A program made the position numbers and the translations under genes. The notes beneath the pieces were generated by a model, which saw only the letters and a list, made by a program, of their open reading frames with translations, did no database searches and was not told the origin of the DNA. Positions 44,809 to 52,667 of a DNA stretch of 64,000 nt are shown here, one piece after another (positions within the stretch are counted from its first letter, which is position 1; every line of letters begins with the position of its first letter). Source of the stretch: Planctomycetota bacterium (GTDB lineage: Bacteria > Planctomycetota > Phycisphaerae > UBA1845 > UTPLA1). The stretch lies in the NCBI GenBank assembly GCA_003576905.1, contig QEVG01000030.1, positions 1 to 64,000 on the forward strand, written 5' to 3'.

Positions 44809-46146
44809 TTACCTGAGATCGGCGACGCGCTTCGCCAGTGCCAGTGCGGTGGCTTCGTCGGCCGCCTCGGAGATGACCCGGGCGATGGGCTCGGTGTTGG
44901 ACGGACGGACGTGCACCCAGCCTTCGGGCCAGTCGATGCGGAGGCCGTCGACGTCACTGAGCCGGCCGCCGTGGGTGTCGAGGCGGACGCGCTGCATCCA
45001 CACGTTTATCTGTTCGCGGGTCAGTTCGTACTTCTGTTTCACCATGACGTAGCGCGGCATCTCGTCGACGATGGCCGACAGGGGGCGCCAGTCCTCGGCG
45101 AGCAGGCCCAGGACCAGGCCCATCGAGGCGAGGCTGTCGCGGACGAGCACGACGCGCGGGTCGATGACGCCGCCGTTGCCCTCGCCGCCGATGACGCACT
45201 TGCGCGCCGAGATCGCGTCGACCACGTTCGCCTCACCCACGGCCGTCCGGTACACGGCGCAGGGTCCGCCCAATGCCGACGCGATGTCATCAATCATGCG
45301 CGACGTCGACAGGTTGGCGGCGGCCGCCCCCGGCGACTTCGACAGCACGAACTTCGCCGCCAGGGCGAGCGTGTATTCCTCTCCGATGTAGCGTCCCGAG
45401 TTGTCGACGATGGCCAGCCGGTCGGCGTCCGGGTCCTGGGCGAAGCCGATGTCCGCGCCGTTTTTCTTCACCGCCTCGCACAGGCTGACGAGGTTCTCGG
45501 CGGTCGGCTCCGGCGGGTGGGCAAAGTGCCCGGTCGGGTCGGCGTTGATGTGGACGACCTTGCAGCCGAGCATTTCGAGGAGTGTCCGGCCGCTCGCGCC
45601 GCCGGCGCCGTTGACGCTGTCGAGGACGACCTTGAGCTGTCGGCGGCGGATCGCGGCGGCGTCGACCACGCGGATGACGCGGGCGACGTGGCGGTCGCAG
45701 GTGGACAGGTCGCGTTCGGACCGGCCGACGCGGTCGACGTCTTCGTGGCGGGCGCGCTGATCGCGGTGAATGGCGAAGATCTGCTCGGCGATCTGCGCCG
45801 AGGGCGCGCGGCCGGAGGCGGTCAGGAACTTGATTCCGTTCCAGATAACCGGGTTGTGGCTCGCGGTGATGACGACCCCGCCCTTGGCTCCCAGCTCGGT
45901 AACCATGACGGCCGTGCCGGGCGTCGTCGCCAGGCCGAGTTCGACGACGTGGCACCCGGCGGAGAGCAGTCCGGCCTTGACGGCGGAGGCGACCATTTCG
46001 CCCGAGGGGCGCGAGTCCATGCCGAGCACGACCGGGCCGCCGCGGAGGTAGGTGCCGAAGGCCGCGCCCATGGCGGCGGCGAGGTTGGGCGTCATCGAGT
46101 CGCCGATCACGCCGCGGACGCCGGAAACGCTCATCATTAACGACAT
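44809..46146 (-). CDS. glmM: Phosphohexomutase, probable phosphoglucosamine mutase
   Basis: A 445-residue alpha-D-phosphohexomutase. Catalytic Ser in ITASHNPVIWNGIKF, metal loop DPDADRLAIVD, sugar-binding GGEGNGGVI and phosphate loop RPSNTEPIAR. GGEGNGG (rather than bacterial GGEQSG or PMM-type GGEMSG) matches archaeal-type phosphoglucosamine mutases. It probably makes glucosamine-1-phosphate for UDP-GlcNAc. The ATG with GGGAG eight bases upstream is chosen; a longer reading runs through antisense-like Pro/Arg-rich sequence. Confidence 0.88.
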   Translation of the reverse strand: MSLMMSVSGVRGVIGDSMTPNLAAAMGAAFGTYLRGGPVVLGMDSRPSGEMVASAVKAGLLSAGCHVVELGLATTPGTAVMVTELGAKGGVVITASHNPVIWNGIKFLTASGRAPSAQIAEQIFAIHRDQRARHEDVDRVGRSERDLSTCDRHVARVIRVVDAAAIRRRQLKVVLDSVNGAGGASGRTLLEMLGCKVVHINADPTGHFAHPPEPTAENLVSLCEAVKKNGADIGFAQDPDADRLAIVDNSGRYIGEEYTLALAAKFVLSKSPGAAAANLSTSRMIDDIASALGGPCAVYRTAVGEANVVDAISARKCVIGGEGNGGVIDPRVVLVRDSLASMGLVLGLLAEDWRPLSAIVDEMPRYVMVKQKYELTREQINVWMQRVRLDTHGGRLSDVDGLRIDWPEGWVHVRPSNTEPIARVISEAADEATALALAKRVADLR

Positions 46147-46234
46147 GCGCCGTGCTCCCGGTCGCCCCGCTGGGGAGCGACGCTCCGATGGCTCATTGTA
46201 TCGGGGGTTTGCGGCCGCGGCGAATGCGCGCGGC

Positions 46235-46498
46235 TCAGCGTGCCCGGCGGAGGGTCTCGATTTCTTCGCGGATGTCCGGGCGGATGTAGTGCGTGTCGAT
46301 TTCGGGGAGGGGGGCCAGCGCGGCAAGGGTTTTCTCGTAGCGGGTCTCGAGGTCGGCGAGGGTGTCGACAAAGAGCACGCGCTTGCCGCGGAGGACGCAG
46401 TAGCCTCCGCCCGCGCCGCCGAGCGGTTCGCGGCGAATCTCCAGGCCGATCTCGGCGGCGAGGGCCAGCAGTTCCTCGAGGCGCGATTGCAGGTCCAT
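46235..46498 (-). CDS. 87-residue protein, unknown, probable lineage-specific
   Basis: A small acidic helical protein starting MDLQSRLEELLALAAEIGLEI, with GGAGGGYCVLRGKRVLFVD in the middle, an ATG start, and a natural end (REEIETLRRAR). The Gly-rich turn followed by Cys and RGK then a hydrophobic strand suggests a small alpha/beta domain. It lies 88 bases before glmM, same strand. Function unknown. Confidence 0.7.
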   Translation of the reverse strand: MDLQSRLEELLALAAEIGLEIRREPLGGAGGGYCVLRGKRVLFVDTLADLETRYEKTLAALAPLPEIDTHYIRPDIREEIETLRRAR

Positions 46499-46787
46499 GG
46501 CCGGCCAGTGTACTCCCGCCCCTGCGCTGGTCCCACCCCCGGCGCATGCCACGGCGCCGCCGGAGGAGACTCCCCGCGCGGGGCTTGTGTCTCCGGCGCG
46601 CGGGCCGGGCGCGCAGCGGGAAGCGGACCGCGGGGCGGGCGGATCATGGCGGGCTGCGCGATCTGCCGATGGAAAAGGTGGGGGAGGCCGCGCGCCGGTC
46701 TCGGCGCGGGAGGCGTCGCGCGACGCCCGGCCGGGCGAGGAAACCGGGAGTGCGGGTCGCGCCGCGCGAAGAGAGCGAGCAGGCCGA

Positions 46788-47621
46788 ATGTCACACGACC
46801 CGTCGACGCAGATCGACTTTTCGAACCTGGAGGGCGATGTTTCGGCGCACCTGGACCACTTGGAGTGGCAGCTCGCGGCGCTGACCTCGCAGGTGCAGCG
46901 GCTCCAGCGGCTGGCCTCGATGGGGACGATGTCCGCCGTCCTGGCCCACGAGTTCAACAACCTGCTCACGCCGATGGTCAGCGCGTCGCAGCACGCCCTC
47001 TCGCGCGGCGAGCCGGAGATAATGAAGTCGGCCCTGGAGAAATCGCTCCGCGCCGGGCAGAAGCTGGCGAGCCTTTGCGAGAAGATCCTCGGCATGGCGA
47101 CCGACGATTCGCGCGGCGCGAGCGTCGGGCCGATCGCCCCGGTCGTGCGCGAAGCGGTGGAGTGCCTCGCCCGCGACCCCGAGAAGGATGACATCACCCT
47201 GACCCTCGATGTGCCGGAGACGCTGACGGCGAAGTTCTGCCCGGCATCGCTGCAGCAGGTGATCTTCAACCTGGCACTGAACGCCCGACAGGCGATGGCC
47301 GGCAAGCCCGGCCGACTGACGATCTGTGCCCGTGCCATCTCGCCGGACGCCGCTGCGCCAGGCGCCGCAGCGCCACCGCTCGCGGGTGGCGTGCTGATCA
47401 CCGTCACCGACACCGGGTGCGGGATCCGCCCGGAGAACCTGGACCGCATCTTCGAACCGTTCTTCACGACGAAGCAGCACCAGAGCCGCCTCGACCGCGG
47501 CGGCGTGGGCCTGGGCCTGCACGTGTGCCGCCAGCTTGTCACGGAGATGGGCGGGACCATCGGCGTGGAAAGCCGGCCGGGGGAGGGGGCGACTTTCCGG
47601 CTTGTGCTTCCGGCTGCTTAG
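46788..47621 (+). CDS. NtrB-like soluble histidine kinase
   Basis: A 277-residue kinase without membrane segments. A coiled-coil start is followed by the dimerisation helix with phospho-His in VLAHEFNNLLTPM, then an N-box FNLALNARQAM, DTGCGIRPENLDRIFEPFFTTK and GGVGLGLHVCRQLV. No sensor domain precedes it, so it must receive its signal through a partner. The HEFNN form is typical of NtrB/ZraS-type kinases. The chosen ATG gives the shortest intact kinase; the open frame upstream is Arg/Pro-rich and likely non-coding. No response regulator is adjacent. Confidence 0.88.
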   Translation: MSHDPSTQIDFSNLEGDVSAHLDHLEWQLAALTSQVQRLQRLASMGTMSAVLAHEFNNLLTPMVSASQHALSRGEPEIMKSALEKSLRAGQKLASLCEKILGMATDDSRGASVGPIAPVVREAVECLARDPEKDDITLTLDVPETLTAKFCPASLQQVIFNLALNARQAMAGKPGRLTICARAISPDAAAPGAAAPPLAGGVLITVTDTGCGIRPENLDRIFEPFFTTKQHQSRLDRGGVGLGLHVCRQLVTEMGGTIGVESRPGEGATFRLVLPAA

Positions 47622-48003
47622 GGAAGTTGTCGAAGCTGAATTTCAGGGTCTACTTTTTTTTCTGCTGAATTAACCGGAATCGCCCGGAATTGCCCGGAAA
47701 CGGGGCGAGCCGAGCGAGCCAGCGTTCAATACCGAGGGGTGCAGGGGCCGGTTGGGGGATGCATCCGTTCGGTATGGAAGAGGCTTGCTCGCTGTGCGCG
47801 CTGAGAGGGAGACCGAGAACACAGACATGGCGAATCGCAAGGAAGGCACCGGTTGGCGGGGCGAAGTGTGGTCGAACTGGGAAGTGCCCACCCTGCGAGG
47901 GTGCTGGGCATCGGCGCGGAGCAACTTTGTCGGTTGTTGCAGGCCCGGATGCACCGGCTAATAGCCGGTGCCACACTGTGGCCGGCCGATCCTGTATACC
48001 AGC
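47622..48003 (+). other. Intergenic region holding the left 110-bp repeat
   Basis: No convincing gene. A nine-T run at 47649-47659 after the kinase stop has only a weak hairpin before it. The right third is the direct repeat described separately. Confidence 0.5.
47883..47992. repeat. Left copy of 110-bp direct repeat with hairpins
   Basis: A 110-base unit that recurs at 48495-48604 in the same orientation with eight mismatches and no gaps (about 93% identical). It contains a perfect 9-bp hairpin GCACCGGCT-AAT-AGCCGGTGC (47951-47971) and a second imperfect hairpin near its start (TGCCCACCCT/AGGGTGCTGGGCA). It ends just before the start of the lipoprotein gene. Confidence 0.95.
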
Positions 48004-48441
48004 ATGCCGATTCCGAGCGCTATGAACGGTGCCATGCGTCCTGTATCGCCCACTCTCATCGTGCTTGCGATTTCGAGCGCGCTTCTGTGCGGCTGCGATC
48101 GGCGGCAGGGCGTGAAGGCGCCGGAAACGCAAATGGCCGAGCACGCCGTCATCGTACATTTTGAATATGGGCAGCAGGACCTCGCCCCACTCCACGCACT
48201 GGAAGGCGATCTCATCAAGGCGATTGAAGCCGCAGACGCCGGAGAACTTGATGGGAGCGATGTTGCGACGGATGGAAGCGAAGGCTCCCTGTACATGTAC
48301 GGTCCGGATGCGGCTCGACTTTTTGAGGCGGTGAGACCGGTGCTGGAGTCAGCGACCTGCATCCGTCAGGCTGTCGCAACGCTTCGATACGGTCCGCCGG
48401 AGGATGGCGTTCGGGAGCGGCGGGTCAAGATCGGGCGTTAA
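48004..48441 (+). CDS. Small lipoprotein bracketed by direct repeats
   Basis: A 145-residue protein. Signal peptide with hydrophobic LIVLAISSALLCGC; the Cys after LLCG is the probable lipidation site. The mature part (AVIVHFEYGQQDLAPLHALE, SLYMYGPDAARLFEAVRPVL, LRYGPPEDGVRERRVKIG) reads as a compact alpha/beta domain of about 100 residues that I have seen as stand-alone immunity-like or unknown proteins; I cannot name the family. An ATG six codons downstream is an alternative start. Both flanks carry the same 110-bp repeat. Confidence 0.72.
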   Translation: MPIPSAMNGAMRPVSPTLIVLAISSALLCGCDRRQGVKAPETQMAEHAVIVHFEYGQQDLAPLHALEGDLIKAIEAADAGELDGSDVATDGSEGSLYMYGPDAARLFEAVRPVLESATCIRQAVATLRYGPPEDGVRERRVKIGR

Positions 48442-48453
48442 TTAGTTGGCAGT

Positions 48454-48476
48454 GCGCCACCCGCGAGGAGTGGCGC
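48454..48476. terminator. Perfect 7-bp hairpin after lipoprotein gene
   Basis: GCGCCAC and GTGGCGC with a nine-base loop, 12 bases after the stop codon. No T-run follows. The surrounding bases resemble the start of the 110-bp repeat, so this may be a third partial copy rather than a true terminator. Confidence 0.35.
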
Positions 48477-48494
48477 TATGGGGGATTTGTGGGC

Positions 48495-48604
48495 AGTGCC
48501 CACTCTACGAGGGTGCGGGGCATCGGCGCGAAGCGACTTTGACGGTTGTTGCAGGCCCGGATGCACCGGCTGATAGCCGGTGCCACACTGTGGCCGGGCG
48601 ATCC
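48495..48604. repeat. Right copy of 110-bp direct repeat
   Basis: Same orientation as the copy at 47883. The 9-bp hairpin is intact (48563-48583), and its only change is in the loop (AAT to GAT), so the stem is preserved while other positions drift. It ends 20 bases before the end of the exporter permease gene. Confidence 0.95.
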
Positions 48605-48623
48605 AGGCAATGCCCACCGTGCG

Positions 48624-49769
48624 CTAATCGAGCTGCTTTCGGAACCGTGTCAGGCTCAGGGCCATCACGATCAGGCACACGGCCGAGAGGCCGAGGATGT
48701 GGGGGATGAGGTCGGCGAGGTCGGCGGCGCGGAGGATGACGCCGCGGAGGATCTCGATGAAGTAGGTCACCGGGAGAATGAAGCCGATCAGGTAGAGCGG
48801 CAGGGGCATCTCGGACCGGGGGAACATGAAGCCGGAGAGCAGCACGCTGGGGAGCATCACCAGGAACGAGAGCTGCATCGCCTGAAGCTGGGTCCGCGCG
48901 ACGGTGCTGATGAGCAGGCCCAGTGCCAGGGCGGTGACAATGAAGATGGACGACAGGGCCAGGAGCAGCCACAGGCTGCCGTGAATCGGCACGCCGAACA
49001 GGGCCGTCATCAGCGTCAGCACCATCAACAGCACCCCCACCGACATCAGCACATAGGGAATCAGCTTGCCGAAGAGGAGCCCGGCACGGCCGACCGGGGT
49101 GACGAAGAGCTGCTCCAGGGTGCCGAATTCGCGTTCGCGGACGATGGAGAAGCTGGTCAGGAAGACAAGGACGATCTGAAGAATGATGGCGATCAGGCCC
49201 GGCACGAAGAAGTTCGCGCTTTCGAGGTTGGGGTTGAAGAGCAGCCGCGTCCGGGCGTCGATGGGAATCGCCGTGTCGCCGCGCTCGTCACGGGCCGGGG
49301 CGGCGGCGAGGGTCTCGCCGAAGGCGCGGGCGCGGCCGATGCTGACCTGGAGCACGGCGAGGTTGATGGTGTTAAGGGCGGTCGTGGCGACCTGCGAATC
49401 GCTTCCGTCGATGAGGACCTGGACATGGGCCTGTTCGCGGGCGAGAAGGCGATCGCTGTAATCGGCGGGGATGAGCAGCCCGGCGCGGCAGCGCCCGCTG
49501 GTCAGGGCGCGGCGGAACTGCTCGTGGCTGGTCACTTTTTCGGCGACGCGGAAGGTGCGGGTGTTGACGAGGGCATCGACGATTTTTCGGCTTTCCTCGT
49601 GGCCGTCGAGGTCGTAGACGGCGAGGGGGATGTTTTCGATGGTGACTTCGATGGCGTAGCCGAAGATGGTGAGCTGGATGACGGGGATGAAGAGGATGAA
49701 GAGGATGGTGCCGCGGTCGCGGCGAATCTGTGCGAATTCCTTAAGGAGGATGGCGAGGAAGCCGTTCAT
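48624..49769 (-). CDS. ABC-2 type permease of drug/lipid exporter
   Basis: A 381-residue permease of the YbhS/YhhJ type. TM1 near 22-40 (LFILFIPVIQLTIFGYAIEV), a periplasmic domain of about 130 residues, then five helices with VREREFGTLEQLFVTPV (the coupling motif), LPSVLLSGFMFPRSEMP and the family-typical PVTYFIEILRGVILR. It works with the HlyD-type and ATPase genes on the same strand. Its start overlaps the stop of an orphan ATPase tail by ATGA, evidence that a second ATPase gene once lay directly upstream. Confidence 0.93.
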   Translation of the reverse strand: MNGFLAILLKEFAQIRRDRGTILFILFIPVIQLTIFGYAIEVTIENIPLAVYDLDGHEESRKIVDALVNTRTFRVAEKVTSHEQFRRALTSGRCRAGLLIPADYSDRLLAREQAHVQVLIDGSDSQVATTALNTINLAVLQVSIGRARAFGETLAAAPARDERGDTAIPIDARTRLLFNPNLESANFFVPGLIAIILQIVLVFLTSFSIVREREFGTLEQLFVTPVGRAGLLFGKLIPYVLMSVGVLLMVLTLMTALFGVPIHGSLWLLLALSSIFIVTALALGLLISTVARTQLQAMQLSFLVMLPSVLLSGFMFPRSEMPLPLYLIGFILPVTYFIEILRGVILRAADLADLIPHILGLSAVCLIVMALSLTRFRKQLD

Positions 49770-49852
49770 GCCCTGTTCCTTGTCGAGTACGATCGTGAGA
49801 GCAAGACGAACACATCCTCAAGCGACGGCGCGACCGGGCGGTGGGCGGCAAG
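49766..49852 (-). pseudogene. Orphan 3' end of an ABC ATPase gene
   Basis: Reads 28 codons ending ...VAPSLEDVFVLLSRSYSTRNRA and a stop that overlaps the permease start. The intact ATPase ends ...VAPSLEDVFVLMSRSQLTGGNRLG. The two tails share 38 identical bases, then differ at synonymous and non-synonymous positions. The frame is closed by a TGA just upstream, nine bases after the toxin stop. This is a remnant of either a displaced ATPase tail or a lost second ATPase. Confidence 0.85.
49809..49846. repeat. 38-bp direct repeat, permease-side copy
   Basis: Identical to 50627-50664 in the intact ATPase gene, same orientation, 818 bases apart. It encodes the shared AHRPVAPSLEDVF segment. Together the two copies bracket the toxin-antitoxin module. 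Confidence 0.95.
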
Positions 49853-49861
49853 GTTTCAACG

Positions 49862-50260
49862 TCAGGCGCTTCTCGGGGCAAGTTTCAGATCGGACACTCC
49901 GGAAAAATGTGAATCCGAGGTCGCAAGCGGAATGTCATGCTCGATGCAGACGGCCGCGATCCACACGTCGTTTTCGGGAATCGGCCCGCCGGACTGTTTG
50001 AGTCGCAGCCGAACGCGTGCGTACACGGCGGCGGTATCTTTGGTAACGGGCAGGACGGTGCAGTTCGCGAGCAGCGCGTGAACCTTCTCGCGGTTTTCGC
50101 GCGCCCGGCTGGACTTTTCGGCGCCGAAGAGGAGTTTTCCAAGCACCGGGACGGGCAGAAAGACAGGATGATGCCGCGCAATCCGATCGCCCGCGCCTCC
50201 CGTGTTGTTGAGGACCGCAATCGCCTCGCTGGTGTCGAGGGCAATGGGACTACCACTCAC
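49862..50260 (-). CDS. vapC: VapC-type PIN-domain toxin with altered active site
   Basis: A 132-residue PIN protein. GTG start inside the antitoxin end (11-base overlap). Acidic residues: Asp9 in ALDTSEAI, Asp98 in PENDVWIAA, Asp116 in ATSDSHF. The second acid, Glu in the family motif GELLFGA, is Lys42 here (GKLLFGAEKS, codon AAA at 50135-50137). PIN nucleases need this Glu for metal binding, so activity is probably lost or strongly reduced. Otherwise full length. It lies between the two parts of an exporter operon. Confidence 0.88.
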   Translation of the reverse strand: MSGSPIALDTSEAIAVLNNTGGAGDRIARHHPVFLPVPVLGKLLFGAEKSSRARENREKVHALLANCTVLPVTKDTAAVYARVRLRLKQSGGPIPENDVWIAAVCIEHDIPLATSDSHFSGVSDLKLAPRSA

Positions 50261-50474
50261 CGTCGTCCACCTTTTCGAACTCGGTTGCGATGATCCTGGA
50301 CATTTCGTCGGCGTCCTGGTCAGAGAGGATTCCGACGCACCCAGCGAAACCGATCGCCGGCGTCTCGACGGATTCGACGGTGACCCGCACATGGCTGTGA
50401 TCGGCAAGGTCCCCCAGTGAATCGAGCGGCTTGAGGACGCCGTTCTCGTACAAGGCTCGCACGGTCCGTGTCAT
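50250..50474 (-). CDS. DUF104/AF2212-like antitoxin
   Basis: A 74-residue protein beginning TRTVRALYENGVLKPLDSLGDL, the standard opening of AF2212-like (DUF104) antitoxins, with a strand HVRVTVESVE and an acidic helical tail (DADEMSRIIATEFEKVDDGEW) that would wrap the PIN partner. AGGTGA six bases before the ATG. It overlaps the toxin gene. Confidence 0.88.
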   Translation of the reverse strand: MTRTVRALYENGVLKPLDSLGDLADHSHVRVTVESVETPAIGFAGCVGILSDQDADEMSRIIATEFEKVDDGEW

Positions 50475-50528
50475 GATTCTTCACCTCGTGAGCCGCCGGA
50501 TTCGTTTTCGCGTATGCCGGCTCTTCCT

Positions 50529-50537
50529 ATTCTACCA
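50529..50537 (-). promoter_or_regulatory. Extended -10 promoter for the toxin-antitoxin module
   Basis: On the minus strand TGGTAGAAT (TG-n-TAGAAT). It ends 54 bases before the antitoxin start. The -35 region is poor, as allowed for extended -10 promoters. It lies in the 103 bases between the ATPase stop and the antitoxin, so the module could be expressed apart from the exporter. Confidence 0.4.
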
Positions 50538-50577
50538 TTTGCGGCGCCGAACGTCCCGGATGGTATTGCGCATCCGG

Positions 50578-51534
50578 TTAGCCGAGTCGATTGCCTCCGG
50601 TTAATTGCGAGCGGCTCATCAGCACAAACACATCCTCAAGCGACGGCGCGACCGGGCGGTGGGCTGCGGCCGGGTCGTCGGGGGTGATCTCGCGCAGGAG
50701 GGCCTCGGGCGCGTGCTCCTCGGCGAGCAGGACGTGCAGGGTGTCCCCGAACATCGTGGCGTCGCGGACGGCAGGGATCGCGCGGGCCCTGGCGAGGGCG
50801 GCGGCGGGGTGGGTGCAACTGATTTCGTATCGCCGCGTGCCCGGCGGGTTGACTTCGGGGGCGGCCTTGAGGGTTTCGGGCCGTCCGAGGGCGATCAGGC
50901 GGGCCTGGTGGATGTAGCCGACGTGGGTGCAGCGCTCGGCTTCGTCCATGTAGTGCGTGGTGACAAACATCGTGACACCCCGTCCGGACAGCTCGAAGAG
51001 CAGGTCCCACAGGTCGCGGCGCGCGACGGGATCGATGCCTGCCGTCGGCTCGTCGAGAAAGAGCACTTCCGGCTGGTGGATCATGGCGCAGGCCAGGGCG
51101 AGCCGCTGCTTCCATCCGCCGGAGAGGTTCGCCGCGAGGCGGTCGGTGAAGGGGGCGATGCCGGTCAGGGTGATGACCGCTTCCTCGCGTTCGCGGCGCA
51201 ATCGGGGCGACAGGCCGTAGATGCGGGCGTAGAAGGCGAGATTCTCCATGACGGAAAGGTCGCCGTAGAGGCTGAACTTCTGCGACATGTAGCCGATCCG
51301 GCGTTTGACGGCTTCGGCGTCGCGGCGGATGTCGTGTCCGAGGACGCTGCCGGTTCCGTCGCTGGGTCGCAGGACGCCGCAGAGCATTCGGATCAGGGTG
51401 GACTTGCCCGATCCGTTGGGGCCGAGCAGTCCGAAGATGTCCGCCCGGCCGACGGAGAGGGAGACTTCGCGGACGGCGACGAAGTCGCCGAATTTCCGGG
51501 TGAGGCGGTCGGCGCGGATGACGGTGTCGCTCAC
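50578..51534 (-). CDS. ABC exporter ATPase
   Basis: A 318-residue ATPase of the YbhF type. Walker A GLLGPNGSGKST, Q-loop YMSQKFSLYGDLSV, signature LSGGWKQRLALA, Walker B VLFLDEPTAGID and switch His in TTHYMDEAE. The C-terminal extension ends in the common PSLEDVFVLMSR tail. Start GTG overlaps the HlyD-type gene stop (GTGA). The last 10 codons differ from the tail still fused to the permease start. In the related YbhF the two ATPase domains are fused; here only one whole domain remains. Confidence 0.94.
   Translation of the reverse strand: MSDTVIRADRLTRKFGDFVAVREVSLSVGRADIFGLLGPNGSGKSTLIRMLCGVLRPSDGTGSVLGHDIRRDAEAVKRRIGYMSQKFSLYGDLSVMENLAFYARIYGLSPRLRREREEAVITLTGIAPFTDRLAANLSGGWKQRLALACAMIHQPEVLFLDEPTAGIDPVARRDLWDLLFELSGRGVTMFVTTHYMDEAERCTHVGYIHQARLIALGRPETLKAAPEVNPPGTRRYEISCTHPAAALARARAIPAVRDATMFGDTLHVLLAEEHAPEALLREITPDDPAAAHRPVAPSLEDVFVLMSRSQLTGGNRLG
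50627..50664. repeat. 38-bp direct repeat, ATPase-side copy
   Basis: Lies near the 3' end of the intact ATPase gene and is identical to 49809-49846. Confidence 0.95.
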
Positions 51535-52667
51535 GGTGACACCTTTTCATCGAAGCGCAGGTCGGCGGCCATTCCGACGCGGAGCCGGTCGAGGGGGGGC
51601 TGGAGGGTCGCCTTTACGCGGAAGACCTGCTTGCTGCGCTCTTCGGGCGTCTGGATGTTCTTCGGGGTGAATTCCGCCTCGCGTGCGATGAAGGTGATTT
51701 TCGCGCTGAATCGCTCGCCGGGGAAGCTGTCGACCGACACGGGCACGTCCTGACCCAGGGTGACCTGGCCGAGGCGGTTTTCGGGCACGTAGGAGCGGAC
51801 CCACAGGCGGCCCTGGTCGAGGAGTGAAATCGTCGGGGCGTTGGGGGAGACGATGTCGCCCGGCTGAAGATCGACGGCCTCGACGACGCAGTGACATGGC
51901 GACGACACGACGAGCTCGCGCATCTGCACTTCGATGGCGGCGACGCGGGAGCGCGCCGCGAGCACTTCGGCCTCGGCCCGGGCGACGTCCTCGGCGCGGT
52001 AGCCCTCGGTGACGAGCTTCAGGGCTGATTCGGCGCGGGCGAGCGCGGCGCGGCCGGCGGCGATGTCTTCCTTGCGCGATCCTTCGACGAGCAGGGCGAG
52101 CGTCTGTTCGGCGGCGGCGGTGCGGCCTTCGGCGGCGCGGAGGGCGCGGAGGGCTTCGTCGAGTTCGCGCTGCGCCGCCTGGGCCTGGGTTTCGAGGCGC
52201 TTGAGCCGCTCGTATTCCGACTTCGCAAAATCGAGGCCGGCCTGTTCGACCTTGAGCTGTTCGCGGGCGAAGTCGATCTCCTGCCTGCGCGGTCCGGCGG
52301 TGAGGCGTTCCAGCGCGGCGGCGGCTTCGTCGCGCTGGGCGCGGGCCTGTTCGATTTCCTCGGCGCGGTAGCCGGCCTTCAGGCGTGCGAATTCGGCTTC
52401 GAGGGCGGCAAGGGTGGCCCGGCTCTGGGCGAGTTGTTCATTCAGGTCGAACGGGTCGATGCGGAGCAGGGGCGTGCCCGGCTCGACAATCGAGCCTTCA
52501 TCGACGAGGACTTCGGCGATTCGTCCGCCGATGCGGGAGCCGACGCGGACGGTATCGGCCTCGATGAAGCCGGAGACGACAAAGGGCGGGGTGCGCGTCT
52601 GGTTCCAGGTAAGCCATCCGATAAGGGCGGCGACGATGAGGATGACAGCGGCGGCGGGTTTTGGCAT
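51531..52667 (-). CDS. HlyD-family membrane fusion protein
   Basis: A 378-residue periplasmic adaptor of the YbhG/EmrA type. One N-terminal anchor (about 5-20), a first lipoyl half (VSGFIEADTVRVGSRIGGRI), a long coiled coil from about 85 to 255 rich in Ala/Glu/Arg, the second lipoyl half (SSPCHCVVEAVDLQPGDIVS) and the beta-barrel (LWVRSYVPENRLGQVTLGQ). First gene of the exporter operon. The coiled coil repeats GYRAEEIEQA and GYRAEDVARA suggest internal duplication. It carries an unusual CHC in the lipoyl domain. Confidence 0.92.
   Translation of the reverse strand: MPKPAAAVILIVAALIGWLTWNQTRTPPFVVSGFIEADTVRVGSRIGGRIAEVLVDEGSIVEPGTPLLRIDPFDLNEQLAQSRATLAALEAEFARLKAGYRAEEIEQARAQRDEAAAALERLTAGPRRQEIDFAREQLKVEQAGLDFAKSEYERLKRLETQAQAAQRELDEALRALRAAEGRTAAAEQTLALLVEGSRKEDIAAGRAALARAESALKLVTEGYRAEDVARAEAEVLAARSRVAAIEVQMRELVVSSPCHCVVEAVDLQPGDIVSPNAPTISLLDQGRLWVRSYVPENRLGQVTLGQDVPVSVDSFPGERFSAKITFIAREAEFTPKNIQTPEERSKQVFRVKATLQPPLDRLRVGMAADLRFDEKVSP

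Noticed and set aside
46147-46794. N-terminal extension of the phosphohexomutase by 216 codons
   Set aside because: Pro/Arg-rich and overlapping the 87-residue gene in another frame. The ATG with GGGAG at the usual start of the family is far better.
48546-50081. A 511-codon plus-strand frame
   Set aside because: Antisense to the exporter permease and the toxin. Charged low-complexity product.
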